From Oxalobacteraceae bacterium (GTDB lineage Bacteria; Pseudomonadota; Gammaproteobacteria; Burkholderiales; Burkholderiaceae_D): a stretch of 25,779 nucleotides of DNA. This document shows positions 15,333 through 22,817 of the stretch, piece by piece (the stretch's first letter is position 1; the number at the start of each line of letters is the position of its first letter). The position numbers and the translations under genes are program-made. The notes beneath the pieces are model-generated. The model did not search any database. It worked only from the letters and a program-made list of their open reading frames with translations, and was not told the DNA's origin. Location of the stretch: positions 1 to 25,779 of the forward strand of contig JAIXQV010000008.1 of NCBI GenBank assembly GCA_027485535.1, written 5' to 3'.

Positions 15333-16741
15333 TGAACCTGTCGAGCGATCTGCTGCTGTTCTTCCTGCTGGCAAGCTTGGCACTGATTGCCTTGGATGTG
15401 GCACGTTACCCGATCGCTCCGAGGCCACCGGATTACGCGGTATGGGTAGCGGTATTTAGTACGCTGGCACATCCGGTGGCCATACTGGTTGCCGAACGTT
15501 TTGCACTGGCCGGTGATCTGACGCCATTCTTGGCATTCGACTTGATTGCTGCGGCGGCAATTGCTGCGGCAGCAGCCGGTCGTGTACCCGGTGGTAAGGC
15601 ATTTTTTCCTTTGGTGTTCCTGGTTGCGCTGGCACTGGCCATCGGTGTACAGCAACTTCCCACGCGCGGCTTGGGCGTTACCGGGCCACTAATGGCTGCC
15701 CTGCTCCTGTGCACGGCATTTGCGGGCGCTGCCGCCGAGTGCAGCCGGCACGCGCGCTTGCATGCAATGTCACAGCGCGTCGTGATCATATTGGCGCTGC
15801 TGTGCGGTGTCGGCGCGCTACTGCAATTGATGATGGTGCTGGTCGCGGTCGGTCTGCCGCCCAACACGCCTGAGGTGCCAGATGCACGAACACTCACGAC
15901 AACTGCTATCAGCCTGTGGCTCTTGCTGAAGCTGCTGATCATTAGCACCGTGCTTGCTCTGCGTAGCGCCAAGCACGGCGCATGGCTTGATCGCGTTGCG
16001 CGTCAACTGGTCGATAAAGCCAATGCCAGCACCAATGATCTGCTGGTGGTGTCACAAGCTTTTTATCAGTTACCCGCCGCGATGCTCGTCACCGCGGACG
16101 ATGGCCGCATCCTGTTCGCCAGCGCACAAGCAAGGCGGCAGCTTTCCTACCCCGACACTACGGATCGCTTGCTGGAAGATTTATTCCTGGCAGCGCAGCC
16201 AATCGGACAGCAACAGGTGCGCGCGCTGTTTGAACGTCCTGATCGTCAAGCGGAGCTAGTACAGATACGCATGACCAGCGTCGAGTGCGGCGGACAGTCT
16301 TACCATCTGATGCAATTGGATAAGCTGCCGTTCGACTATGACATTCTGCGCAGCCTGCTGGTGGATACGCACAATGATGCGCCGCACGAAGCTAGCGGCC
16401 TGCTCGATCACCATTTTGCGATTGCAGCGATGGCCGATGGCTGGTTCCGCCTGCTCGACCCGATTGATCGCTATGCTGGCGCCGGCATGTTCTGGGACAA
16501 GCTGCGACTGCTATCTGATAACGATAGCGAAATCTCGCACCTGGAAAACGGCATCGCAACTGCCAATGAAGCGCATGGCTGGTTGTTACTGCGACGGGGT
16601 GGCGGGCTCTCGGTATCACTCAGAAAAATGAAAACGCCCGATTACAAACTGTTCTACCGCGTGCAGATGACACTGGTGGATGATGTAGCGCGCGCTGGTG
16701 CAGATGCACCCTACGCTGCTAGCCGTGAGGCGAGGCTATGA
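15332..16741 (+). CDS. Multi-span membrane protein with PAS-like domain
   Basis: 469 residues. The N-terminal 210 residues hold about six or seven hydrophobic helices (about 6-22, 38-55, 66-83, 90-107, 115-135, 150-172, 190-210). A PAS-like domain follows at about 243-330: FYQLPAAMLVTADDGRILFASAQARRQLSY is the usual start, abbreviated here as LPAAMLVTADDGRILFAS. The C-terminal 130 residues (IAAMADGWFRLLDPIDRYAG, then GWLLLRRGGGLSV) match nothing I know. There is no histidine-kinase, GGDEF or EAL motif, so output must pass to another protein. It overlaps the upstream gene by 1 nt and the downstream gene by 4 nt, which indicates translational coupling and a physical complex. Confidence 0.75.
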   Translation: MNLSSDLLLFFLLASLALIALDVARYPIAPRPPDYAVWVAVFSTLAHPVAILVAERFALAGDLTPFLAFDLIAAAAIAAAAAGRVPGGKAFFPLVFLVALALAIGVQQLPTRGLGVTGPLMAALLLCTAFAGAAAECSRHARLHAMSQRVVIILALLCGVGALLQLMMVLVAVGLPPNTPEVPDARTLTTTAISLWLLLKLLIISTVLALRSAKHGAWLDRVARQLVDKANASTNDLLVVSQAFYQLPAAMLVTADDGRILFASAQARRQLSYPDTTDRLLEDLFLAAQPIGQQQVRALFERPDRQAELVQIRMTSVECGGQSYHLMQLDKLPFDYDILRSLLVDTHNDAPHEASGLLDHHFAIAAMADGWFRLLDPIDRYAGAGMFWDKLRLLSDNDSEISHLENGIATANEAHGWLLLRRGGGLSVSLRKMKTPDYKLFYRVQMTLVDDVARAGADAPYAASREARL

Positions 16742-17220
16742 ATCGTTTCCGGCACGAACCACAGTTGCAAACCACCGTACTCGGCAAAATGATCGAGCGC
16801 GTCCGACGCGAGCATCACCTAAGTACCGTGACGCTGGCGATGCTGGCTGGCCTGAGTGATACCCAGATTCGCGCGATTGAAGAAGGTGCTTCGCACACCT
16901 TCGTCGATGAAGCCCATCGTATCGACTGCGCACGTCGTATCGCGATTGCAATGGGTCTTCCGGAGACCTATTTTTTACAAACCGACAACCTCCCCGCCGA
17001 GCAGCGCGCGATACCCATCGAGGCCGCACCTGTTGATGGGATCAGTCGCGCCATGTGGGGCCATTTACCGGTTGCTGAACTTAAAGTACTCGCCTCTTTA
17101 CGCACCACAGAGCCGCTACCTGAGCTGCAGCAACGTCGTGGCAGTTCGCCCATACTGATTGCATTGATCCTTGCGTTGCTGCTGGCCGGTCTCATTCTGG
17201 GTTTGAGCTTGCTGCGATAG
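16738..17220 (+). CDS. Tail-anchored HTH (XRE-like) protein
   Basis: 160 residues. The N-terminal part carries an XRE/RodZ-like helix-turn-helix (about 15-72): LGKMIERVRREHHLSTVTLAMLAG, then LSDTQIRAIEEGA, and after it ARRIAIAMGLPETYFL. A linker leads to one C-terminal membrane helix (about 137-158: ILIALILALLLAGLILGLSLL) with only two residues beyond it. This is a RodZ-like layout without the periplasmic domain. It could be a membrane-tethered transcription regulator or a cytoskeleton adaptor. The ATGA overlap with the PAS-membrane gene implies coupled translation. If it binds DNA, the ATACT-N2-AGTAT site upstream of its own operon is an obvious candidate target. Confidence 0.75.
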   Translation: MNRFRHEPQLQTTVLGKMIERVRREHHLSTVTLAMLAGLSDTQIRAIEEGASHTFVDEAHRIDCARRIAIAMGLPETYFLQTDNLPAEQRAIPIEAAPVDGISRAMWGHLPVAELKVLASLRTTEPLPELQQRRGSSPILIALILALLLAGLILGLSLLR

Positions 17221-17570
17221 AGGTGAACAGGCAGTGCGCTGGACCATGGAAGTTTGCAGCGACTCGACGGTCGACGCGCAACCAACAATACTCGCTACTA
17301 GCACCGCTATTAAGGGCATCCGAGACATTCGGTACTGCTTTGAGCAAGAAAGTGCCATTCCAAAAATCCTTATGTTGACAGTGTCTACAACTTTTACTAG
17401 AATTGTAGACACTGTCAACTAACAGGTCTTCCGTGGCGGTACCAATTCAGCGTATCGAGCAATGCGCATCCATTGATGTGTGCGCCGAAACGTAAGGCGC
17501 CAGCATTTTCGGCCGTAGAGGGCAAGCATCTCAAGCTCGATATCAAAATTTATAACTAAGGAGTGAACAT
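17221..17570. other. Intergenic region and long leader before the SDR gene
   Basis: About 350 bases. It contains the palindromic promoter/operator at 17374-17419, then a leader of about 160 nt. Within the leader, a 27-codon frame (17476-17559) ends in TAA that overlaps the AAGGAG Shine-Dalgarno sequence of the SDR gene; it could be a coupled leader peptide but has no good ribosome site. No terminator hairpin was seen after the upstream operon. Confidence 0.4.
17374..17419 (+). promoter_or_regulatory. Promoter embedded in a 17-bp palindromic operator
   Basis: Perfect inverted repeat with 17-bp arms, GTTGACAGTGTCTACAA (17374-17390) and its reverse complement (17403-17419), spaced by 12 bp. The promoter TTGACA (17375-17380), 17 bp, TAGAAT (17398-17403) is nearly consensus and has its -35 inside the left arm. 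Each arm contains the small palindrome GACA-S-TGTC, with centres 31 bp apart, about three helical turns, as for two regulator dimers on one DNA face. The TetR-family gene downstream is the likely binder. Confidence 0.8.
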
Positions 17571-18377
17571 ATGAAGACGATCCATAAGCTGGGTGCCACT
17601 TTCCGCGAACACTATGGCCCATGGGCGGTCGTGACCGGCGCTTCTGATGGCATAGGCCGCGAGTTTGCTCAGGTGCTGGCAGAAAACGGATTTAATCTAG
17701 TGTTATGCGCGCGGCGTGAACAGTCATTACAGGACTTGGCGAATGAGCTAAGTGCTTCGTATCAGATTCAGTGCCGGATCGTTGCAGCGGATTTGTCTCA
17801 GCCCGATGCCAGTCGGTTGCTATTACAGGAGACGCAGGATCTCGATGTCGGACTACTCATTCCTGCTGCCGGCTTCGGTTCATCGGGTTTATTCATTCAT
17901 GGCGACCCGGCTCAAGAAGAGCAGATGATCATGCTGAACTGCGTGAGCGTTATGCATCAGTGCCATGCGTTTGCGCAGCGGCTATCGAAGCGTGGCAAGG
18001 GGGGTATCGTATTGCTGAGTTCGGTGTTGGCGTTTATGGGTACACCGCGTTCTGCGAACTATGCGGCGACCAAGGCTTACATCCAGTCGTTGGCTGAGGC
18101 TTTACGCGAAGAGCTTAGGCCCCTAGGTATCGATGTGCTGGCCTCGGCACCCGGTCCTACTGCTAGTGGTTTCGCGTCGCGCGCTCGTTTGCAGATGCAG
18201 CAGACCATGACACCGAGGACCATTGCAACGGCTACGTTGGACGCTCTGGGCAAGATCGGTACGGTTCGGCCGGGATGGCTGTCCAAATTACTGGGTTGGT
18301 CGCTGGCCACCGCTCCTCGCTGGTTGCAGGTGAAAATCATTGGCACCGTGATGAAAGGTATGGCACCAAAGGATTAG
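17571..18377 (+). CDS. Short-chain dehydrogenase/reductase (SDR)
   Basis: 268 residues, classical SDR size. The cofactor motif is VVTGASDGIGREF (TGxxxGxG at 22-29). VAADLS is the adenine-binding Asp strand. PAAGFG stands where most have NNAG, and the catalytic Ser151, Tyr164 and Lys168 lie in LLSSVLAF and SANYAATKAY. APGPTASGF is the usual PG motif. Arg48 in LCARRE suggests NADP(H). The C-terminal region (LLGWSLATAPRWLQVKIIGTVM) is hydrophobic and may touch membrane, as in some 3-ketoacyl or steroid reductases. AAGGAG lies 8 nt before the ATG. The operator at 17374-17419 and the TetR gene downstream suggest ligand-induced expression. Substrate unknown. Confidence 0.92.
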   Translation: MKTIHKLGATFREHYGPWAVVTGASDGIGREFAQVLAENGFNLVLCARREQSLQDLANELSASYQIQCRIVAADLSQPDASRLLLQETQDLDVGLLIPAAGFGSSGLFIHGDPAQEEQMIMLNCVSVMHQCHAFAQRLSKRGKGGIVLLSSVLAFMGTPRSANYAATKAYIQSLAEALREELRPLGIDVLASAPGPTASGFASRARLQMQQTMTPRTIATATLDALGKIGTVRPGWLSKLLGWSLATAPRWLQVKIIGTVMKGMAPKD

Positions 18378-18460
18378 CAAGCCTACTGTCGCACGACATG
18401 GGGGTGCCGTAAAATGGCGGACTAGCCCTGAACACTCTGTTAGGGAACCTGAACACCGAT

Positions 18461-19072
18461 ATGCCAAAGACTGCTAAAGAGCCGATCGAACTCAAGGAAG
18501 CTTGTGTTCTCGCCGCACACGAGGTGATCGCCGAACATGGCATCGAGGCATTGAGCTTGCGAGAGGTCGCGCGTAAGCTCGACGTGTCACATCAGGCTCC
18601 CTACCGGCACTACCCTACCCGCGATCATTTGTTGGCCGAAGTGATGCGACGATGCTTCGAGAATTTTGCGCGGAGCTTGGATTCGCGTGAGCGCTTCGAT
18701 GAGCCATCCGCAGACCTTCGTTCGCTCGGGCGGGCGTATCTTCGTTTTGCTGTCACCCATCCGCTGGAGTACCGTTTGATGTTCAACACGCCCTGGCCGG
18801 AGAAAGCTGATCACCCGGCACTCGTGCGTGATGCCACCCACACGATGAATATATTGCGCACTGTACTGGAGCGAATTCATGGTCCTATAAAAGTAAAAAA
18901 ATCGACCATTGATCTCGACGCCATGTTTATATGGTCTACCATGCATGGACTAGCCAGTATCTTGCAATCGGATGCGATGTCCCATCTCGATATCTCGAAG
19001 ACCGCTCAAGGAAATGCAATGCAGTACGTTATGGACATGATAGATGCCGCGATGAGTAGTTGTGTCAGATAA
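18461..19072 (+). CDS. TetR-family transcription regulator
   Basis: 203 residues. The N-terminal DNA-binding domain is plain: ACVLAAHEVIAEHGIEALSLREVA, then RKLDVSHQAPYRHYPTRDHLLAEV, with the TetR helix-turn-helix at about 28-50. The C-terminal part includes RAYLRFAVTHPLEYRLMFN and a MFIWSTMHGLASI helix, a pattern of the WHG-type TetR C-terminal domain. It follows the SDR gene by 83 nt in the same direction and probably represses it through the operator at 17374-17419. No good Shine-Dalgarno sequence precedes the ATG (AGGGAAC lies about 12 nt away). The ligand is unknown. Confidence 0.92.
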   Translation: MPKTAKEPIELKEACVLAAHEVIAEHGIEALSLREVARKLDVSHQAPYRHYPTRDHLLAEVMRRCFENFARSLDSRERFDEPSADLRSLGRAYLRFAVTHPLEYRLMFNTPWPEKADHPALVRDATHTMNILRTVLERIHGPIKVKKSTIDLDAMFIWSTMHGLASILQSDAMSHLDISKTAQGNAMQYVMDMIDAAMSSCVR

Positions 19073-19275
19073 TACGATCCACCGATTGTAGAACTCACTC
19101 CGGTAACAACGTATCTATCAAGCTGATTGCTCGATCAACCCCCCATAAAAAATCGTACTCTCAGATTGATTGCGCTAACTGCGCCACAGAGACCCATTCC
19201 AAAAGTCATCGCAGACAGCGCTGACTTGAATGCCGAACTGGTTGTTACTATCCAGCCAGCCAATTTACAGGCCAC

Positions 19276-19298
19276 CACACGGTAGTGTGATTTACAAT
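19276..19298 (+). promoter_or_regulatory. Leaderless-type promoter of the response regulator gene
   Basis: TACAAT at 19293-19298 is a good -10 box and ends 7 nt before the ATG at 19306, with no Shine-Dalgarno sequence. An inverted repeat CACAC-GGTA-GTGTG at 19276-19289 occupies the spacer, a likely regulator site. The -35 position is non-consensus. Confidence 0.5.
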
Positions 19299-19305
19299 CG
19301 CGTCC

Positions 19306-19962
19306 ATGCATGTTTCCCCTTCCCTGCTGATCATTGACGATCACCCCATCATTCGGGTCGCACTTGCTGATGCCTTGCGCAAACGTTTCTCGCGCTTGCG
19401 CCTCGAAGCCGTCGGTGATGCAGAATCCGGTATCGCCTTGCTCAAGCAAGAAATCAAGAAGCGCAAAGCGCAGCCTTGGTTGGTGCTCATTGATCTTGGC
19501 CTTCCCGGGATTAGCGGACTCGCCGCCATCACCCAATTACTCGCGCTCAGTGAATCGGTACAGGTGATCGCCATCTCGGGCAATGATGATGCGCTACAAG
19601 TCGGCGCTTGCCTCGGTGCGGGCGCTGCTGCCTTCATCAGCAAGGCGGCACCCACCGATGATGCAATCACCATCGTGGCGCAAGCGGTGGAAGGTACACT
19701 CATCAAAGGCACCTGGTTGGCAGCGCGTGGTTTGGCAGATAGCTCGGCGCTCACTCGAATCGCTCTCACCGAGCGACAAGTACAGGTACTGTCGATGATC
19801 TGCCAAGGCATGAGCAATCGCGAGATCGCCGATCAACTAGGTATCACCGAGATCACCGCAAAATCCCACGTTGGCGGCATCTTCCGAGAACTTCATGTCG
19901 CCAGTCGTACGCAAGCGGTGCTCGTGGCCCAAAAGCTCGGCTTGTTCGCCAATAATCACTAA
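19306..19962 (+). CDS. NarL/FixJ-type response regulator
   Basis: 218 residues. The receiver domain (about 6-125) has all canonical residues: Asp11 and Asp12 in LLIIDDHP, phosphoacceptor Asp63 in VLIDLGLPG, Ser91 in AISGND and Lys113 in FISKAAP. The C-terminal LuxR/GerE HTH (about 150-212) reads LTERQVQVLSMICQGMSNRE, then IADQLGITEITAKSHVGGIF. Such regulators bind short palindromes with a 2-bp centre as dimers. That fits the ATACT-N2-AGTAT sites seen before the kinase, tssB and the three-gene operon. It converges with the hybrid kinase, the two stop codons overlapping (19959-19962), so the two are the obvious cognate pair. Confidence 0.93.
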   Translation: MHVSPSLLIIDDHPIIRVALADALRKRFSRLRLEAVGDAESGIALLKQEIKKRKAQPWLVLIDLGLPGISGLAAITQLLALSESVQVIAISGNDDALQVGACLGAGAAAFISKAAPTDDAITIVAQAVEGTLIKGTWLAARGLADSSALTRIALTERQVQVLSMICQGMSNREIADQLGITEITAKSHVGGIFRELHVASRTQAVLVAQKLGLFANNH

Positions 19963-21308
19963 CGCTCTTCAGTATAGAGCGCGGCATTAATCGCAGCGCG
20001 CAGCTTCTCGGTACTAAACGGACGCTGCAGCAAGGTCACGCGCGAACCCACTTGTCGCTGCAGGTCACTGAACGGTGACTCATCGCTGCATAACAGCACC
20101 GGTATGTTGCTGTTGAATTCATCATTCATACGCGTAATGACTTGAGCGACTGGTTCGGATTGCATTTGCGCGTCCACCATCAGTAAACTGGGTATGCCGC
20201 CCTGCGTAGCCAGTTGTCGTATGGCGTCATCGCTACTACCCGCCACGATGACCGAGATACCAATGCCTGGCGCAAGCAATCGAAGCGCATTACCCACATC
20301 CGGGTCAGGATCCACACACACCATCAAGGTATTCTCGGGTGGCTCGAATAACACCTGTGGTAACAAGCGCTCGATCAAATACGTCTCAGCGAGCGATACC
20401 TGTTCGCTGCCGCCAAACGCTTGCGTTGCCAATGGCAGATCAATCGCAAACACCGAGCCGATCCCCACATGACTACCGAGTGAGATGCGGGCACCAATAC
20501 GGGCGGCAAGTCGACGTGCAATCGCTAAACCCAGCCCCACACCCTGCGTCGTCATTGTGGTCTGATCGCCGCGCGTGAACTCGTCGAAGATTTTTTTACG
20601 GAGTCCGGCGGCGATACCGGCGCCAGTATCAATGACCGCGATACGACAGCGCTCTCCCCGACGTGAGATTCGCAAGCGAACGCCGCCACGCTGGGTATAA
20701 CGCATCGAGTTGCTGATGAAGTTACGCAAGATGCGCTCGAGCAGTCGAGGATCCGTTTGCAGGAAAAGAATTTCATGCTCGGGGGCGCGTAGCGTGAAGG
20801 TGAGACCAAGATCCTCTGCCATACGCCGATGCTGGGCGACCATGCGTTCGCAGAACTCACGTGCATCAATGCGCTCAATCGACACCTCCAGCGCGCCACT
20901 GTCTAGCCGGCTGACATCCAGCATGCTGTCGAATACGTCATTCATGTAGCCCATGCTTTGCCGCAGGCGCAGCAGGCTTTCGGTGGCGCGTGAACGCTCG
21001 GCGGTGTCGAGTGAAGCGTGCGCTAGACTGCGCTCGACGCTACCCAGGTAGAGATTGATGGCCTGCATCGGCTGCTTTAGGTCATGACTAAACGCAGCCA
21101 GAAAGCGTGACCGATCGACCTCGGTCTCGCGCAGTGCCAGCCGACGCCCCGCCAGCTCTTGCAACATGTCGTCGATGCGGCGGCGTTGGCGCTGCTCACG
21201 TACCTGCCGAATGAGCAACCAAAGCGCAAGCGTGATCAGCAGCAAGCCGATCATCAGCACCGTGATTGCGAGCGTCATCGTAGGAAATAGCGCCGCCAGA
21301 TCAGCCAC
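19959..21308 (-). CDS. Hybrid sensor histidine kinase with altered receiver
   Basis: 449 residues, GTG start with AGGGGG about 10 nt upstream. There is one N-terminal membrane helix (about 12-34) and then a coiled-coil linker, so there is almost no periplasmic sensor. The H-box is AAFSHDLKQPMQAI (His75). The ATPase domain has N-box ERILRNFISNSMRYT, G1 DTGAGIA and G2 GVGLGLAIA. A C-terminal receiver (about 326-445) keeps the acidic pair in VCVDPDPD and the acceptor Asp379 (LLMVDAQ), but the conserved Lys is Arg429 (LLQRPF). Signal handling may therefore be unusual. The lack of a sensory domain suggests that it takes input from a partner, perhaps the PAS-membrane protein of the nearby trio. It is divergent from the gene at 21440, sharing operator site B. 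Confidence 0.92.
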   Translation of the reverse strand: MADLAALFPTMTLAITVLMIGLLLITLALWLLIRQVREQRQRRRIDDMLQELAGRRLALRETEVDRSRFLAAFSHDLKQPMQAINLYLGSVERSLAHASLDTAERSRATESLLRLRQSMGYMNDVFDSMLDVSRLDSGALEVSIERIDAREFCERMVAQHRRMAEDLGLTFTLRAPEHEILFLQTDPRLLERILRNFISNSMRYTQRGGVRLRISRRGERCRIAVIDTGAGIAAGLRKKIFDEFTRGDQTTMTTQGVGLGLAIARRLAARIGARISLGSHVGIGSVFAIDLPLATQAFGGSEQVSLAETYLIERLLPQVLFEPPENTLMVCVDPDPDVGNALRLLAPGIGISVIVAGSSDDAIRQLATQGGIPSLLMVDAQMQSEPVAQVITRMNDEFNSNIPVLLCSDESPFSDLQRQVGSRVTLLQRPFSTEKLRAAINAALYTEER

Positions 21309-21389
21309 GCGAGGCCCCCTGCGCGCCCATCCACCGCTGTGGCTGAATAAAATTTCGCATCAGCATGTTTCCCGCAAGATATGGGCTGT

Positions 21390-21404
21390 ATTATACTTTA
21401 GTGT
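21390..21404. promoter_or_regulatory. Operator site B in the divergent kinase/T6SS region
   Basis: ATACTTTAGTGT at 21393-21404 is the same 5-2-5 palindrome with one mismatch. Read on the minus strand it runs into TATAAT (21395 down to 21390), so it overlaps a perfect -10 for the kinase, just as site A does for its gene. On the plus strand, TATTAT at 21389-21394 with an upstream TG is a possible extended -10 for the gene at 21440. One bound regulator could control both directions. Confidence 0.6.
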
Positions 21405-21439
21405 GAGTTATAGGCGTAGCCAAAGGAGCAATCAAGCCA

Positions 21440-22066
21440 ATGCAAAAGCCACCGCAGCCGCCCTTTGGCGAGCCCAGCGATGCGTGGGGAAGCACTGCGC
21501 CAGAGGAGGCGCGCGGCCGCAGCAGCGGCAACCCGTTTGGGCGCGCGTTCCATGGGCCAGCATCACCCCCACCGCGCACCGGCACGCCAAGTAGTTCGCG
21601 ACTGGACGCGGGCGCGAGCATGGGTGAAGACCTTGGCTTAGGACGCCTGCCGCCCGGCTTTGGCGATCTGGCGCGTCAACTCAGCGAGACGAATTTGCTG
21701 GTTGACCGCGCCATCTCATCGATCAGCGCTGAGCCGGGTCAGAGCAGCCCTGCAGAGACATTGGCAGAGCTGGGCGATAGTCTGAACCAGTTGTTCACGC
21801 AGCTGGATCAAGGCGTCGGCGATAGCGACGGCCCCTGGCAAGGCATCACCGAAGCGCTGCGCGACCTGGCCGAGAGAATTGAGCGTCGGGAGCAACTGCG
21901 CGCCGAGCTGCAGCTGACACAGCATGCGATCGACAAGGCCAAGGCGCGCGTGATCGACCAGATTCAGGACGCCGCCCGCATCGAGCAGGAGCGCCTGTCG
22001 GTGACCCGTCTGCGCAGCCAGCTGGCGGCCGTCATGGCCGACAAGCTGCTCAATAAGCTGCGCTAG
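21440..22066 (+). CDS. Unknown T6SS-linked protein with proline-rich head and coiled-coil tail
   Basis: 208 residues, not recognised. Residues 1-70 are low-complexity, rich in Pro, Gly, Ser and Arg (QKPPQPPFGEPS, then PASPPPRTGTPSSSR) and probably disordered. LGRLPPGFGDLARQLSETNLLV follows, abbreviated as LPPGFGDLARQLSE. The C-terminal 80 residues form a long amphipathic coiled coil (LAERIERREQLRAELQ, then EQERLSVTRLRSQLAAVMADKL). There is no signal peptide or membrane span. A GGAG ribosome site lies 11 nt before the ATG. It is the first gene before tssB but is separated from it by 119 nt with its own promoter. It could be a T6SS assembly, sheath or effector-loading factor; this is inference from position only. 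Confidence 0.7.
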   Translation: MQKPPQPPFGEPSDAWGSTAPEEARGRSSGNPFGRAFHGPASPPPRTGTPSSSRLDAGASMGEDLGLGRLPPGFGDLARQLSETNLLVDRAISSISAEPGQSSPAETLAELGDSLNQLFTQLDQGVGDSDGPWQGITEALRDLAERIERREQLRAELQLTQHAIDKAKARVIDQIQDAARIEQERLSVTRLRSQLAAVMADKLLNKLR

Positions 22067-22096
22067 GTCGGGGTGGATAAATTTTTTTGTTTCTAC

Positions 22097-22125
22097 TTGC
22101 ACCAATACTAAAGTATGGTTAGTAT
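22097..22125 (+). promoter_or_regulatory. tssB promoter with operator site C
   Basis: TTGCAC (22097-22102), 17 bp, TAGTAT (22120-22125) forms a plausible sigma-70 promoter. The full palindrome ATACTAAAGTAT lies at 22105-22116, inside the spacer, and an extra AGTAT half-site overlaps the -10. Binding here should block RNA polymerase. Transcription would start near 22132, leaving a leader of about 54 nt with GGAGG before tssB. Confidence 0.7.
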
Positions 22126-22185
22126 TGCCGCGAAGAACTAAAATTGCGTGGCCGGTAGTGCCCGCACCAATGGAGGTATCAAGCT

Positions 22186-22764
22186 ATGGCTGAGAGTTTG
22201 CAGAAATGGGTCGGGCGCAACCGCCCGCCACGCGTACAGATCACCTACGACGTCGAGATCGGTGACGCCATCGAAAAGCGTGAGTTGCCGCTGGTGGTTG
22301 GCGTCCTCGCTGATCTGGCCGGCAAACCGGCGAGCGCGCCACCCAAAATGAAAGACCGGCGCTTTGTCGAAATTGATCGCGATAACTTCGACGAGATCAT
22401 GGCCAAGATCGGTCCGCGCCTCGATATGAGCGTGCCGGACATGATGAAAGGCAGCGGCAATCTGAAGATTGAGCTGACGCCACAGAAGTTTGCGGACTTC
22501 CATCCTGAAGCAATTGTTGATCAGGTACCGCGCCTCAAGAAACTGCTGGAAGCGCGACTTGAGCTGCGCGACCTGCTGGCCAAACTGGATGGCAATGATG
22601 ATCTCGACGGCCTGCTGGCAGGGATCGTCAAGAACACCGAAGGCCTGAAGCAGATTCGCAGTGCGACCGGTAGCAGTTCAAGCAACGCGAACGACAAGCC
22701 CGCCGCCAAGAAAGAAGACGACAAGCCCGAGGCGAAGTCCGACGACGCACCAAGCGCCGAATAA
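22186..22764 (+). CDS. tssB: TssB (VipA) T6SS sheath small subunit
   Basis: 192 residues. It starts MAESLQKWVGRNRPPRVQITYDVE, shown here as SLQKWVGRNRPPRVQITYD, and continues with KRELPLVVGVLADLAG, RFVEIDRDNFDEIM and an IELTPQKFADFHPEAIV-like strand before the helical LLEARLELRDLLAKL. These are the TssB/VipA signatures; TssB pairs with TssC to form the contractile sheath in the cytoplasm. The C-terminal 35 residues are a charged, Ser/Asn/Lys/Asp-rich tail longer than in most homologues. GGAGG stands 10 nt before the ATG. First gene of the tssB-tssC-hcp-tssE-tssF operon. Confidence 0.97.
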   Translation: MAESLQKWVGRNRPPRVQITYDVEIGDAIEKRELPLVVGVLADLAGKPASAPPKMKDRRFVEIDRDNFDEIMAKIGPRLDMSVPDMMKGSGNLKIELTPQKFADFHPEAIVDQVPRLKKLLEARLELRDLLAKLDGNDDLDGLLAGIVKNTEGLKQIRSATGSSSSNANDKPAAKKEDDKPEAKSDDAPSAE

Positions 22765-22817
22765 CGAATAACGATCGCAGGCAATCCTTCGCATCCTGAC
22801 CGAGACGAGTGACCGAC

